Assembly (NCBI GenBank): GCA_035529695.1
Contig: DATKWD010000165.1
Coordinates: forward strand, 16,799-80,798
From: DATKWD01 sp035529695
Lineage (GTDB): Bacteria; Actinomycetota; Acidimicrobiia; Acidimicrobiales; Salinilacustritrichaceae
DNA length: 64,000 bases
Reading direction: 5' to 3'
Shown here: positions 22,980-30,628 of the stretch, one piece after another
Numbering within the stretch: the stretch's first letter is position 1
Layout of the letters: every line of letters begins with the position of its first letter
Program-made: the position numbers and the translations under genes
Notes under the pieces: model-generated
The model's database searches: none
Told to the model about the DNA's origin: nothing
What the model saw: only the letters and a program-made list of their open reading frames with translations

Positions 22980-25817
22980 GTGGTCGTTCCCGGTCCTGTC
23001 GAACTCGGTCGCGGTGTCGTCGTCGCCGATGGGCCGGTTCCCGACCCGTGGCACGGTGCCGACGAGTTCGTCCTCGACGAGGGCACGATCGCTGAACCGT
23101 GGTCGCTCGTGCAGGAGATGCATCGCCGCTGGGCCCGCCGCCAGCCCTACGTGGTCCGCCTGCTCGTCGACCCGGTCGTGTTCAGGGTTCCGAGCAGTCG
23201 CCCCGTCGCACCGTGGCGGCTCGCTCCCGAGCACGAGTGCTGGGACGACCGGCTCCACCATCTGATCTGGGCCAACACCTACGACGCTCGCACCGGCGAG
23301 GTCATCTGGTGGTGGTCACGCAAGGCCGCGCGCATCGGCGCCTCCGAGCTGAGCGACGATGACGCCGAAGGCGATGTGGTCACCGCCGACGGGACGGCCT
23401 GTTGGGTCGACGGCGGCCCCCGGAGCACGGTGCCCGAGCTCGTCGGCCCCGTCATCCCCGCCGAGCACATCGGCCTCGGCAGCCTCGAGCCCGCCCGCTT
23501 CGCGGATCGGCCGACCATCGAGCTCGCGCCTGATCAGCTCGAGGCCGTGCTGCACCCGTCCGGCGCGGTCCGAGTGATCGCACCTGCGGGCTCGGGCAAG
23601 ACGCGCGTCCTGACCGAGCGCGTGCGACACCTGCTCGGAGGCCGCGGCTACGCGCGTCCGACCCTGTTGGCGGTGGCCTACAACAAGAAGGCACAGGAGG
23701 AGATGGCCGAACGGCTGGCGGACGTGTCGCCGCGCACGAGCACCTTGAACGCACTCGGCTACGGGTTGCTCGGCGAACATCGCGGCTCACGCCCGAGACT
23801 CCTCGACGAGCGCGAGGTCCGGCGGGTGATCGAGGAGACCTTTCCCATCGGTCGCCGACGGGCGAACACCGATCCTGTCGGCCCCTACCTCGAAGCGCTG
23901 TCGGACGTGAGGCTCGCGCTTCGCGACCCGGCGGTCGTCGAGGAGGAGCGCGACGACGTGGGCGGACTGGCCGACGGATTCGACGCCTATCGATCAAGAC
24001 TGTCCGCCATGGGGGCGATCGACTTCGACGAGCAGATCTACGCCACGATCGAGGCGTTGGTCGGTGACGGCGACTTCCGTCGCCGGATGCAACCCGCCCA
24101 CGCGCACCTGCTGGTCGACGAGTTCCAGGACCTGACCCCTGCTCACGTGTTGATGCTCCGCCTGCTGGCGTCGCCGACCCTCGACGTGTTCGGGGTCGGG
24201 GACGACGATCAGACCATCTACGACCATGCGGGTGCCGACCCGCGCTTCCTCATCGACTTCGAGATGTTGTTCCCCGGGGCGGCCGAGACCGCACTCGAGG
24301 TCAACCATCGCTGCCCCGTCGCCGTGGTCGAGGGCGCCGACCGTCTCCTTCGCCGCAACCGGGTTCGGGTCGAAAAGACGATCCGACCGGGCCCCGACGC
24401 ACCGACCGGCGACGACCGGCTCGTCGTCGTGCTGCACTCGGCCGAGGCGGGGGCACGTGCCTTGGTCGAGGCAGTGGCGGCCCGGCTCGAGGCCGGCGTG
24501 TCGCCGTCGGACCTGGCCGTCCTCACCCGGGTCAACTCGCTGCTCCTGGCGCCTGCGGTCGCGCTCGGCCAGGCCGGAATCCCGGTCTGGGCGCCCATCG
24601 GGCCCGAGATGCTCGATCGCACGGGGGTGGCGGCGGCGCTGGCATGGCTGCGCATCGCCGACGACCCTGGCGCGGTCGACCCGGCCGACCTCTCGACGGT
24701 GGCTCGCCGGCCGAGTCGAGGCTTTCCGAGGTGGATCGACAAGTGGTTGGGTCGGTGTCACTCGATCCAGGACGTCGGCCGCATCGCAGGCCGGATCGAC
24801 GACGAGCGGGTGGCGGTCAAGGTGGGCGACCTCGCCGCCGACCTCGACCGGGCTGCCGAACTCGATGCGCCGACCACTCGGCGCGTCCTCGAGTTCGTAC
24901 GCGACGAGATCGGCCTCGGGGGCGCCATGTCGCTCCTCGATGGATCGAAGGGCGGACAGGCGGCCGCCAGCCACCTCGACGATCTCGAGGCGCTCCTCCA
25001 GGTTGCCGACCTGCATCCCGACCTCGACGGCTTCGACCGCTGGTTGCGCGAGTCGCTGACCGGCGTGCGGACGCCAGGCGACGCCGTCACGCTGTCGACC
25101 ATCCACCGCGTGAAGGGGCGCGAATGGGACGAGGTGGTGCTGTTCGGGATGACCGCAGGTCTGATCCCACACCGGCTGGCCGAGAACACCGAGGCCGAGC
25201 GGCGGGTGTTCCACGTCGGGCTGACACGTGGCCGCCAGCGGGTCCTGGTGTTGGGCGACGAGGACAGGCCGTCGCCGTTTCTCCGCGAGCTGACCACCGA
25301 GGTCGCCGACGATCCTGCACCTCGTCCGCGCTCAGAGCCGTCGACGGCCGAACCCCGGGCGCGGGTGGGCGGTGCGCCGCGGGTCGAGGCGACCGAGGGT
25401 CGACGGATCACGGTGCTCGGCGGCTATGACGGCGTGATCGAGACGGTCGAGTCCGATGGTGCCCGACTGACGCTCGAGGGCGGGCGATCGCTCTTCGTCC
25501 GGTTCGGCGAGCGAATCAAGACCGACGGCCGGCCCGGCATGCTCGTCGCCCCCGGACCCGATGGTGATGTGATGGCGCGGGCAGAAGAGCTGCTGCGCTC
25601 ATGGCGCCTCGACCGATCGCGGTCCGACGGGGTCCCTGCATTCGTGGTCCTCAGCGATGCCCACCTCCAGGGGATCGCACAGCGGATGCCGACCACGGCC
25701 GCCGAGCTCCGGTCGTGCCCGGGCATCGGCCCCACCAAGCTCGAACGCTACGGCGACGAGATCCTCGCCGTGCTGTCTGACTCGTCCGAACCCTCCGCCT
25801 CGGCCGACGATTCCTGA
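22980..25817 (+). CDS. UvrD/PcrA-type DNA helicase with HRDC domain (UvrD2-like)
   Basis: A 945-residue superfamily 1A helicase. About 190 N-terminal residues carry no helicase motif. Then come Walker A APAGSGKTR near 200, the Walker B LLVDEFQD near 378, GDDDQTIYDHAG (motif III), LEVNHRCP (IV), LSTIHRVKGREWDEV (V) and VGLTRGRQRVLVLG (VI). The C-terminus (about 875-935) is an HRDC domain with LRSCPGIGPTKLERYG. A UvrD-type motor with HRDC is the layout of mycobacterial UvrD2, though I do not see its four-cysteine motif. Role: DNA repair or replication-fork unwinding. The last 70 bases overlap the convergent membrane gene. Confidence 0.88.
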   Translation: MVVPGPVELGRGVVVADGPVPDPWHGADEFVLDEGTIAEPWSLVQEMHRRWARRQPYVVRLLVDPVVFRVPSSRPVAPWRLAPEHECWDDRLHHLIWANTYDARTGEVIWWWSRKAARIGASELSDDDAEGDVVTADGTACWVDGGPRSTVPELVGPVIPAEHIGLGSLEPARFADRPTIELAPDQLEAVLHPSGAVRVIAPAGSGKTRVLTERVRHLLGGRGYARPTLLAVAYNKKAQEEMAERLADVSPRTSTLNALGYGLLGEHRGSRPRLLDEREVRRVIEETFPIGRRRANTDPVGPYLEALSDVRLALRDPAVVEEERDDVGGLADGFDAYRSRLSAMGAIDFDEQIYATIEALVGDGDFRRRMQPAHAHLLVDEFQDLTPAHVLMLRLLASPTLDVFGVGDDDQTIYDHAGADPRFLIDFEMLFPGAAETALEVNHRCPVAVVEGADRLLRRNRVRVEKTIRPGPDAPTGDDRLVVVLHSAEAGARALVEAVAARLEAGVSPSDLAVLTRVNSLLLAPAVALGQAGIPVWAPIGPEMLDRTGVAAALAWLRIADDPGAVDPADLSTVARRPSRGFPRWIDKWLGRCHSIQDVGRIAGRIDDERVAVKVGDLAADLDRAAELDAPTTRRVLEFVRDEIGLGGAMSLLDGSKGGQAAASHLDDLEALLQVADLHPDLDGFDRWLRESLTGVRTPGDAVTLSTIHRVKGREWDEVVLFGMTAGLIPHRLAENTEAERRVFHVGLTRGRQRVLVLGDEDRPSPFLRELTTEVADDPAPRPRSEPSTAEPRARVGGAPRVEATEGRRITVLGGYDGVIETVESDGARLTLEGGRSLFVRFGERIKTDGRPGMLVAPGPDGDVMARAEELLRSWRLDRSRSDGVPAFVVLSDAHLQGIAQRMPTTAAELRSCPGIGPTKLERYGDEILAVLSDSSEPSASADDS

Positions 25818-26227
25818 CCCCGCATGCGCCGGAAGGCCAGCCAGGCGCCGGTGACGAGCCAGGTCAACCCGATCACCACCAGCAGCCCTTGGGCGTAGTC
25901 GCGCGGCACGACCGTGTCGTTGGTCGGGCGGCGACCGAAGCCACGGATGAACGGGTAGCTGAAGAGCGCGACGGTCACCGAGACGAACATCGCGTTGCGG
26001 ACCGCCGGCCAGGTCCAGGCTGGCACCAACCGTTTCACGAGCCAAGCCGTCACGAACACGAGCGGTGCGAGGATCACGTCGTGCGCGATGACCCCACCGA
26101 GGAAGAATCGGGCGAAGCTCGCGGGTTGGCCCAGCCGCTCGTCGAGCAGCCCGCGGATACCGATCGCGATGATCGCCACGCCGGCGGTCTGGCCGGCCCA
26201 GAAGAGGCGACGTGACGAGCCGGTCAC
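25748..26227 (-). CDS. Four-helix membrane protein of the molybdenum oxidoreductase unit
   Basis: A 159-residue integral membrane protein with four predicted helices (AGQTAGVAIIAIGIRGL, DVILAPLVFVTAWLV, NAMFVSVTVALFSYPFI and GLLVVIGLTWLVTGAWLAF) and an acidic C-terminal tail. I do not recognise its family. The GTG at 26227 is preferred because it overlaps the upstream stop as GTGA; an ATG at 26251 is possible. It is the last gene of a tightly coupled three-gene unit and may be a membrane partner of the oxidoreductase. Its 3' end overlaps the convergent helicase gene by 70 bases. Confidence 0.68.
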   Translation of the reverse strand: MTGSSRRLFWAGQTAGVAIIAIGIRGLLDERLGQPASFARFFLGGVIAHDVILAPLVFVTAWLVKRLVPAWTWPAVRNAMFVSVTVALFSYPFIRGFGRRPTNDTVVPRDYAQGLLVVIGLTWLVTGAWLAFRRMRGQESSAEAEGSDESDSTARISSP

Positions 26228-27396
26228 CGCACCACCAGCTCGGCGACCCACTTGGTCTGTTGCACGCCCGGACGATTCGGCCCGATCAACCGCACGGGGA
26301 ATCCGTGGTCGGGGTGCAGGTCTTCGCCGTTGATCTTCAACGCCAGCAACGTGTCACGGTCGGCCGCGTGTTTCGAGTTGAGGACCGAGGCGCGAAAGCT
26401 TCCCCGTTGCTGGAGCGACTCGACACCCACCTCGGCCCCCGCCCGAGCGCCCGCCATCGCGAGCAGGTCTCTCACGCGGACACCGGTCCAGTCGGCCTCG
26501 GCGCTCCATCCCTCGACGCAGGCGATGGGGAGGCGAGCGGTGTGCTGCGGCATCGCCAGGAGGTCTTCGCGCGAGAACGACAGTTCCTGGTCGACCCGCC
26601 CACGGACCACGAGCCGGTACGAGGGCGAGGCAACGGCCTCGGCCAGACCCGACGACTCGCCGACGGCCTTGTTGACCGGCACTCCCTGCACGTTCACCCG
26701 CGGATCCCTGGGTCCGAGGACCGAGATCGCCGCCAGCGGCCGAAAAGTCTGGCCGACCGTCGCGACGGCCAGGGTGCCCGAGGCGGCGGCAACGGCGCCG
26801 AGGAACGATCGACGGTCGGCGGTGGTGGTGGTGGTCGGGGTTGCCTCGGGGGTCGCTTGCCGACGTCGGACCGTGCGCCCGATGATGGTGGCCTTGGCCG
26901 ACACGTGGGCGACCATCGCCCCGACCGTGATCCACGTCGCCCAGTAGTGGGCGACCGGGAAGCTGAACTCCCACGGATACCAGAGCGCCACGTTGGCCGT
27001 ACCCGAGAACAGCAGGAAGATCATGCCGCCGACCAGCGGCAGCAGGGTGAGACGCTCGACTGCGTCGGCGACGTCGTCGATCGGCGGCCAGCGGAACAGC
27101 TTGGGGTAGACGATCCAGAGCTTGGCGAGCACGACCGGGATCAGGGCGATCCCGGTCGTCACGTGCACTCCCTGGCTCACGCGGTAGAAGCCCGCCGGCC
27201 GCGCCGGCCAGGTGAACCAGCCAGGGGGGTGTTGGATCAGGTGCGACAGGACTCCGGTGGCGAGGCAGATCGAGAACATGGCTCCCAACGCCATGCCGAC
27301 CAGCGCGGCGCTGCGTTCATCATGGAGTCTTTCGCCGAAACGGGGAAGCGTCACGGGGGGTCGGACGCGCTCGGTCGCCTCGGCGTGCGAGTTCAT
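26224..27396 (-). CDS. Membrane molybdopterin oxidoreductase with internal Tat motif
   Basis: A 390-residue protein of two parts. Residues 29-170 form four TM helices carrying His52, His56, His78, His150 and His164, a cytochrome b-like pattern. After a Thr-rich linker, DRRSFLG (Arg195-Arg196) and a fifth helix form a Tat-type signal-anchor. Residues 230-390 are a sulfite oxidase-fold molybdopterin domain with the Mo-ligand Cys293 in IACVEGWSAE and HPDHGFPVRL. The Mo domain should lie outside the cytoplasm and pass electrons to heme in the membrane. It overlaps genes on both sides by 4 bases. Substrate unknown. Confidence 0.85.
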   Translation of the reverse strand: MNSHAEATERVRPPVTLPRFGERLHDERSAALVGMALGAMFSICLATGVLSHLIQHPPGWFTWPARPAGFYRVSQGVHVTTGIALIPVVLAKLWIVYPKLFRWPPIDDVADAVERLTLLPLVGGMIFLLFSGTANVALWYPWEFSFPVAHYWATWITVGAMVAHVSAKATIIGRTVRRRQATPEATPTTTTTADRRSFLGAVAAASGTLAVATVGQTFRPLAAISVLGPRDPRVNVQGVPVNKAVGESSGLAEAVASPSYRLVVRGRVDQELSFSREDLLAMPQHTARLPIACVEGWSAEADWTGVRVRDLLAMAGARAGAEVGVESLQQRGSFRASVLNSKHAADRDTLLALKINGEDLHPDHGFPVRLIGPNRPGVQQTKWVAELVVR

Positions 27397-28595
27397 CGAC
27401 GCACCAACCAGGCGAAGTGGCGCCCGTCGGACTCGACCAGCCGATCGACGCCGAAACCGGCCATGTCGGCGAGGGACGCAAGGCCGTCGCGACCGACCAC
27501 GGCCCAGGGGAACGGGCGGCTCGGTTCGCCTCCTGCGTGGAGCCTGACGGTCAGGTGGCGGCTCGACACTCCCGGAGGCTCGACCTCGACGAGCGCCCGG
27601 CCGCCCGGTGCGAGCAACGCGGCCACCCGTCGCAGGAGAGCGACGGGGTCGCCGCCGATTCCGATGTTGCCGTCGAACAGCAGCGCCGTCCGGTAGCGCC
27701 CCTCGCCCGGAATCCGGTCGAAGACCGACCGTTCGAGCACGGGTGCGCCGACCCGCCGGGCGTGCGAGAGGGCGGTGGGGCTGGTGTCGACACCAAGCAC
27801 GACTTCGCCGCGTTCGGCGAGGGCCAGCACGAGGCGACCCGGTCCGCAGCCGAGGTCGATGACAGGACCCTCGGTTGCGTCGAGTTGCGCCAACTCGGTG
27901 TCTGAAGGTGCTCCGCAGAAGCGCTCGGTCCGAAGCCGGATCGTGGTGCCGTCGTCGGCGATCAGGCTCGGCCCGCTCGTGAGCCCGAGCTCGCGGACGA
28001 GTGACGCGAAGCGGGTGTTCGGTGCCAGGGTCGCCACCGCTGCCGCGTCGGCGATGGTGTCGACGTCGGTGAGGTTCGCGAGGCGACCGGTCCGGAGACC
28101 GAGGTCGTCGAGTCGTGCGACCTGGGACATGCCGGTGTGGTCGCAGCTCATCGGCACACCGAGGAACACGCGCTCGTCACTCTTGCGAAGGCCGAGGCCC
28201 CACCAGCCCCCGTCGTCGGCGAGGCCGATGACCGCATCGAGATCCGGTTCGTCGAGGCGCGCCATGGCGTCGTCGAGCAGCGTCGGGTCGAGTTGGGGAG
28301 TGTCCATCCCGATCTGGAATGCAGGACCGCCGACGTCGCTCCATGCGTTCGTCAACCGCTGATCGAACCCGTCGCCGCGTTGCGGGATGACGCGGACGCC
28401 CGCTGGAAGCCAGTCACCGGGTTCTCCTGCCAGCGCGAGCACGACCTGGTCGGCCGCACTCGACCGTCCGGCCTCGAGGGTGTCGACGAGAGCTGCCGTG
28501 GCCAGATCGGCTGCCTGTTCGGGTGTGCAGGGCGGGCAGAGTCGGGTCTTCACCGAACCCGGCCTCGGGCTCTTGGCCATCACGATGAGGTGCAC
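27393..28595 (-). CDS. DUF2064 glycosyltransferase-methyltransferase fusion
   Basis: A 400-residue two-domain protein. Residues 1-205 are a DUF2064 nucleotidyl/glycosyl-transferase-like domain (IVMAKSPRPGSVKTRLCPP, FQIGMDTPQL, ADDGGWWGLGLR). Residues about 215-400 are a class I SAM methyltransferase with motif I VIDLGCGPGRLVLALA. DUF2064 proteins are annotated with arsenosugar and other small-sugar pathways; here the true substrate is unknown. The start is GTG at 28595 (VHLIVMAK), with ATG at 28580 as alternative. It is the first gene of the unit, and its stop overlaps the next ATG. Confidence 0.82.
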   Translation of the reverse strand: MHLIVMAKSPRPGSVKTRLCPPCTPEQAADLATAALVDTLEAGRSSAADQVVLALAGEPGDWLPAGVRVIPQRGDGFDQRLTNAWSDVGGPAFQIGMDTPQLDPTLLDDAMARLDEPDLDAVIGLADDGGWWGLGLRKSDERVFLGVPMSCDHTGMSQVARLDDLGLRTGRLANLTDVDTIADAAAVATLAPNTRFASLVRELGLTSGPSLIADDGTTIRLRTERFCGAPSDTELAQLDATEGPVIDLGCGPGRLVLALAERGEVVLGVDTSPTALSHARRVGAPVLERSVFDRIPGEGRYRTALLFDGNIGIGGDPVALLRRVAALLAPGGRALVEVEPPGVSSRHLTVRLHAGGEPSRPFPWAVVGRDGLASLADMAGFGVDRLVESDGRHFAWLVRR

Positions 28596-28709
28596 GGCGC
28601 CGAACCTACGCACGGCTGCGGCGGTTCGGGCCGTTCTCGGCCTTACGAAGTGCGGAACCCCGCGCGCTGGACCGCTTGGCCCGGGCCCGATGATCCCTAC
28701 GATGACCGC

Positions 28710-29408
28710 ATGCCGGCAGACCCCACCTACGTCGTTGTCGTCGACGACGACGAGACCGTGGCCGAGGTCGTCGGGAAGTACCTCGAACGGGAGGGCTATC
28801 GAGTCGCGACGGTGGGCGATGGACAGGAAGCGCTCGATCTGATCCTGTCCGAGCCGCCGGATCTGGTGGTGCTCGATCTGATGTTGCCGAGCGTCGACGG
28901 CCTGGAGATCTGTCGCCGTCTGCACGCTCTGGCGCCGGTACCCATCGTCATGCTCACGGCGAAGGGCGATGAGACCGATCGCATCATCGGGCTCGAACTG
29001 GGCGCCGACGACTATCTCGCCAAGCCGTTCTCGCCCCGCGAACTGGTCGCACGCGTCAAGGCAGTGCTTCGGCGTGCGGGCGGCTCGGTCGGCGTCGAGG
29101 GTGGACTCGATCCGGTGCTCGAGGTCGGCGATCTCTCGGTCGACGTCCCTGCGCACGAGGTCAGGCTGGCCGGTGAGATCGTCTCGCTGACCTCACGCGA
29201 ATTCGAGTTGCTCGTGCATCTCATGAGGCATCCCCGAACCGCCTTTCGGCGCGAGGACCTGCTCGAGCGGGTGTGGGGCTACTCGATCGGCGACACCTCG
29301 ACGGTCACCGTTCACATCCGTCGCCTGCGCGAGAAGATCGAGCACGACCCGTCCGAGCCCCGCCACCTGGTGACGGTGTGGGGCGTCGGATACCGGTTCG
29401 AACCATGA
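28710..29408 (+). CDS. OmpR-family response regulator
   Basis: A 232-residue regulator. Receiver domain 1-120: acidic pocket VVDDDE, phospho-acceptor Asp56 in VVLDLMLPSVDG, the Thr of MLTAKG, and Lys of AKPFSPREL. C-terminal winged helix from about 135 with LTSREFELL, TAFRREDLLERVWGY, TVTVHIRRLREKIE and VWGVGYRFEP. The ATG at 28710 has TACGAT 6 bases upstream. Its stop overlaps the start of the sensor kinase (ATGA), so the two are coupled. Confidence 0.95.
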   Translation: MPADPTYVVVVDDDETVAEVVGKYLEREGYRVATVGDGQEALDLILSEPPDLVVLDLMLPSVDGLEICRRLHALAPVPIVMLTAKGDETDRIIGLELGADDYLAKPFSPRELVARVKAVLRRAGGSVGVEGGLDPVLEVGDLSVDVPAHEVRLAGEIVSLTSREFELLVHLMRHPRTAFRREDLLERVWGYSIGDTSTVTVHIRRLREKIEHDPSEPRHLVTVWGVGYRFEP

Positions 29409-30628
29409 GCTGGCGTCCGGCGATCCTCATCGCCGTGCTCGGGTTCGGTGCCGCCATCGGGGTGACCGTGTCGGGCGAGCACATGGGCAACGAAGCCTCG
29501 GTGCTGCTGGGGACGGCCTTCGCCGGCGCTGCGCTCACCGGGATCGTCGGCATCTTCGTGTTGCGTTCGCTCCGGGCCAGATCGTTGAGGCTCCAGGCGA
29601 TAGCGGTCGCGGTGATCGCCGTGCTGGGTACGGCGGTCGGCATCGCGGCCTCCGGAACGGCGATGTTCGTGTCGAGTCACGACCTCGAGGCGCTGGTGGT
29701 GGTGCTCCTCACGAGCGGGACCGCAGCGGTGCTCGTCGCGCTGTACCTGGGGTCACGTATCGGGAGTGCAAGCCGAGACCTCGAAGGCCTGATCGAGCAG
29801 ATCGGCGACGGCGACGTGCTCACGATGGCCGACCGCCCTGCCGCCCACGAGCTCCGGCAGTTGGCCGAAAGGCTCGAAGAGAGCTCGGCCCGCCTCGAGG
29901 AGTCGCGGCGACGTGAGCGTGCCCTGGAGTCGAGCAGGCGCGAGCTGGTGGCGTGGGTGTCGCACGATCTGCGCACGCCGTTGGCGGGCATCCGTGCGAT
30001 CGTCGAAGCGCTCGAGGACGGGGTCGTCGACGATCCCGAGACCGTCGCTCGGTATCACCGAACCATGCGCGACGAGTCCGACAAGCTGGCGGCACTCGTC
30101 GACGACCTGTTCGAGCTGAGTCGGATCCAAGCCGGGGCCGTCGAGCTCTCGATCGAGCCCGTGAGCCTCGGTGACTTCGTATCCGATGCGGTCGCGGGCG
30201 CCAGCATGAGCGCCGACCGGAAGGGCGTCGCGCTCGAGGGCCGCCTCAACGATCTGTCCGCGCCGACCGTCGACATGTCGGCGCGCGAGATGAACCGGGT
30301 GGTGCGCAACCTTCTCGACAACGCGATCCGTCACACGCCGCCCGGGGGCCATGTCGTGGTCGAGGCCGGCGAGGACGGCCCGGTCGTCTACGTGTCGGTG
30401 GTCGACAACGGCGGCGGGATCCCCGAAGACGAGATCAGTCGGGTGTTCGACCTCGCGTTCCGGGGCGATGCGGCGCGGACGCCCGGTCACGAAGGCGGAG
30501 CCGGGCTGGGCCTGGCGATCGCACGAGGGTTCGTCGAGGCCCACGAGGGCGAGATCGGCGTCGCGAACGAGAACGGCGGCGCCCGGTTCACCGTGCGGAT
30601 CCCGCGGTCCCTAGATTCGACCCGATGA
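29405..30628 (+). CDS. Sensor histidine kinase
   Basis: A 407-residue kinase with four N-terminal TM helices (about residues 5-120) and little extracytoplasmic sequence, then a HAMP-like stretch and coiled coil. The H-box is VSHDLRTPLAGIR near residue 186, the N-box NLLDNAIRHTPPGG, G1 VVDNGGGIPED and G2 GGAGLGLAIARGF. With so small an outside loop it probably senses membrane or intracellular signals. It overlaps the regulator gene upstream and the acyl-CoA dehydrogenase gene downstream, both by 4 bases. Confidence 0.94.
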   Translation: MSWRPAILIAVLGFGAAIGVTVSGEHMGNEASVLLGTAFAGAALTGIVGIFVLRSLRARSLRLQAIAVAVIAVLGTAVGIAASGTAMFVSSHDLEALVVVLLTSGTAAVLVALYLGSRIGSASRDLEGLIEQIGDGDVLTMADRPAAHELRQLAERLEESSARLEESRRRERALESSRRELVAWVSHDLRTPLAGIRAIVEALEDGVVDDPETVARYHRTMRDESDKLAALVDDLFELSRIQAGAVELSIEPVSLGDFVSDAVAGASMSADRKGVALEGRLNDLSAPTVDMSAREMNRVVRNLLDNAIRHTPPGGHVVVEAGEDGPVVYVSVVDNGGGIPEDEISRVFDLAFRGDAARTPGHEGGAGLGLAIARGFVEAHEGEIGVANENGGARFTVRIPRSLDSTR

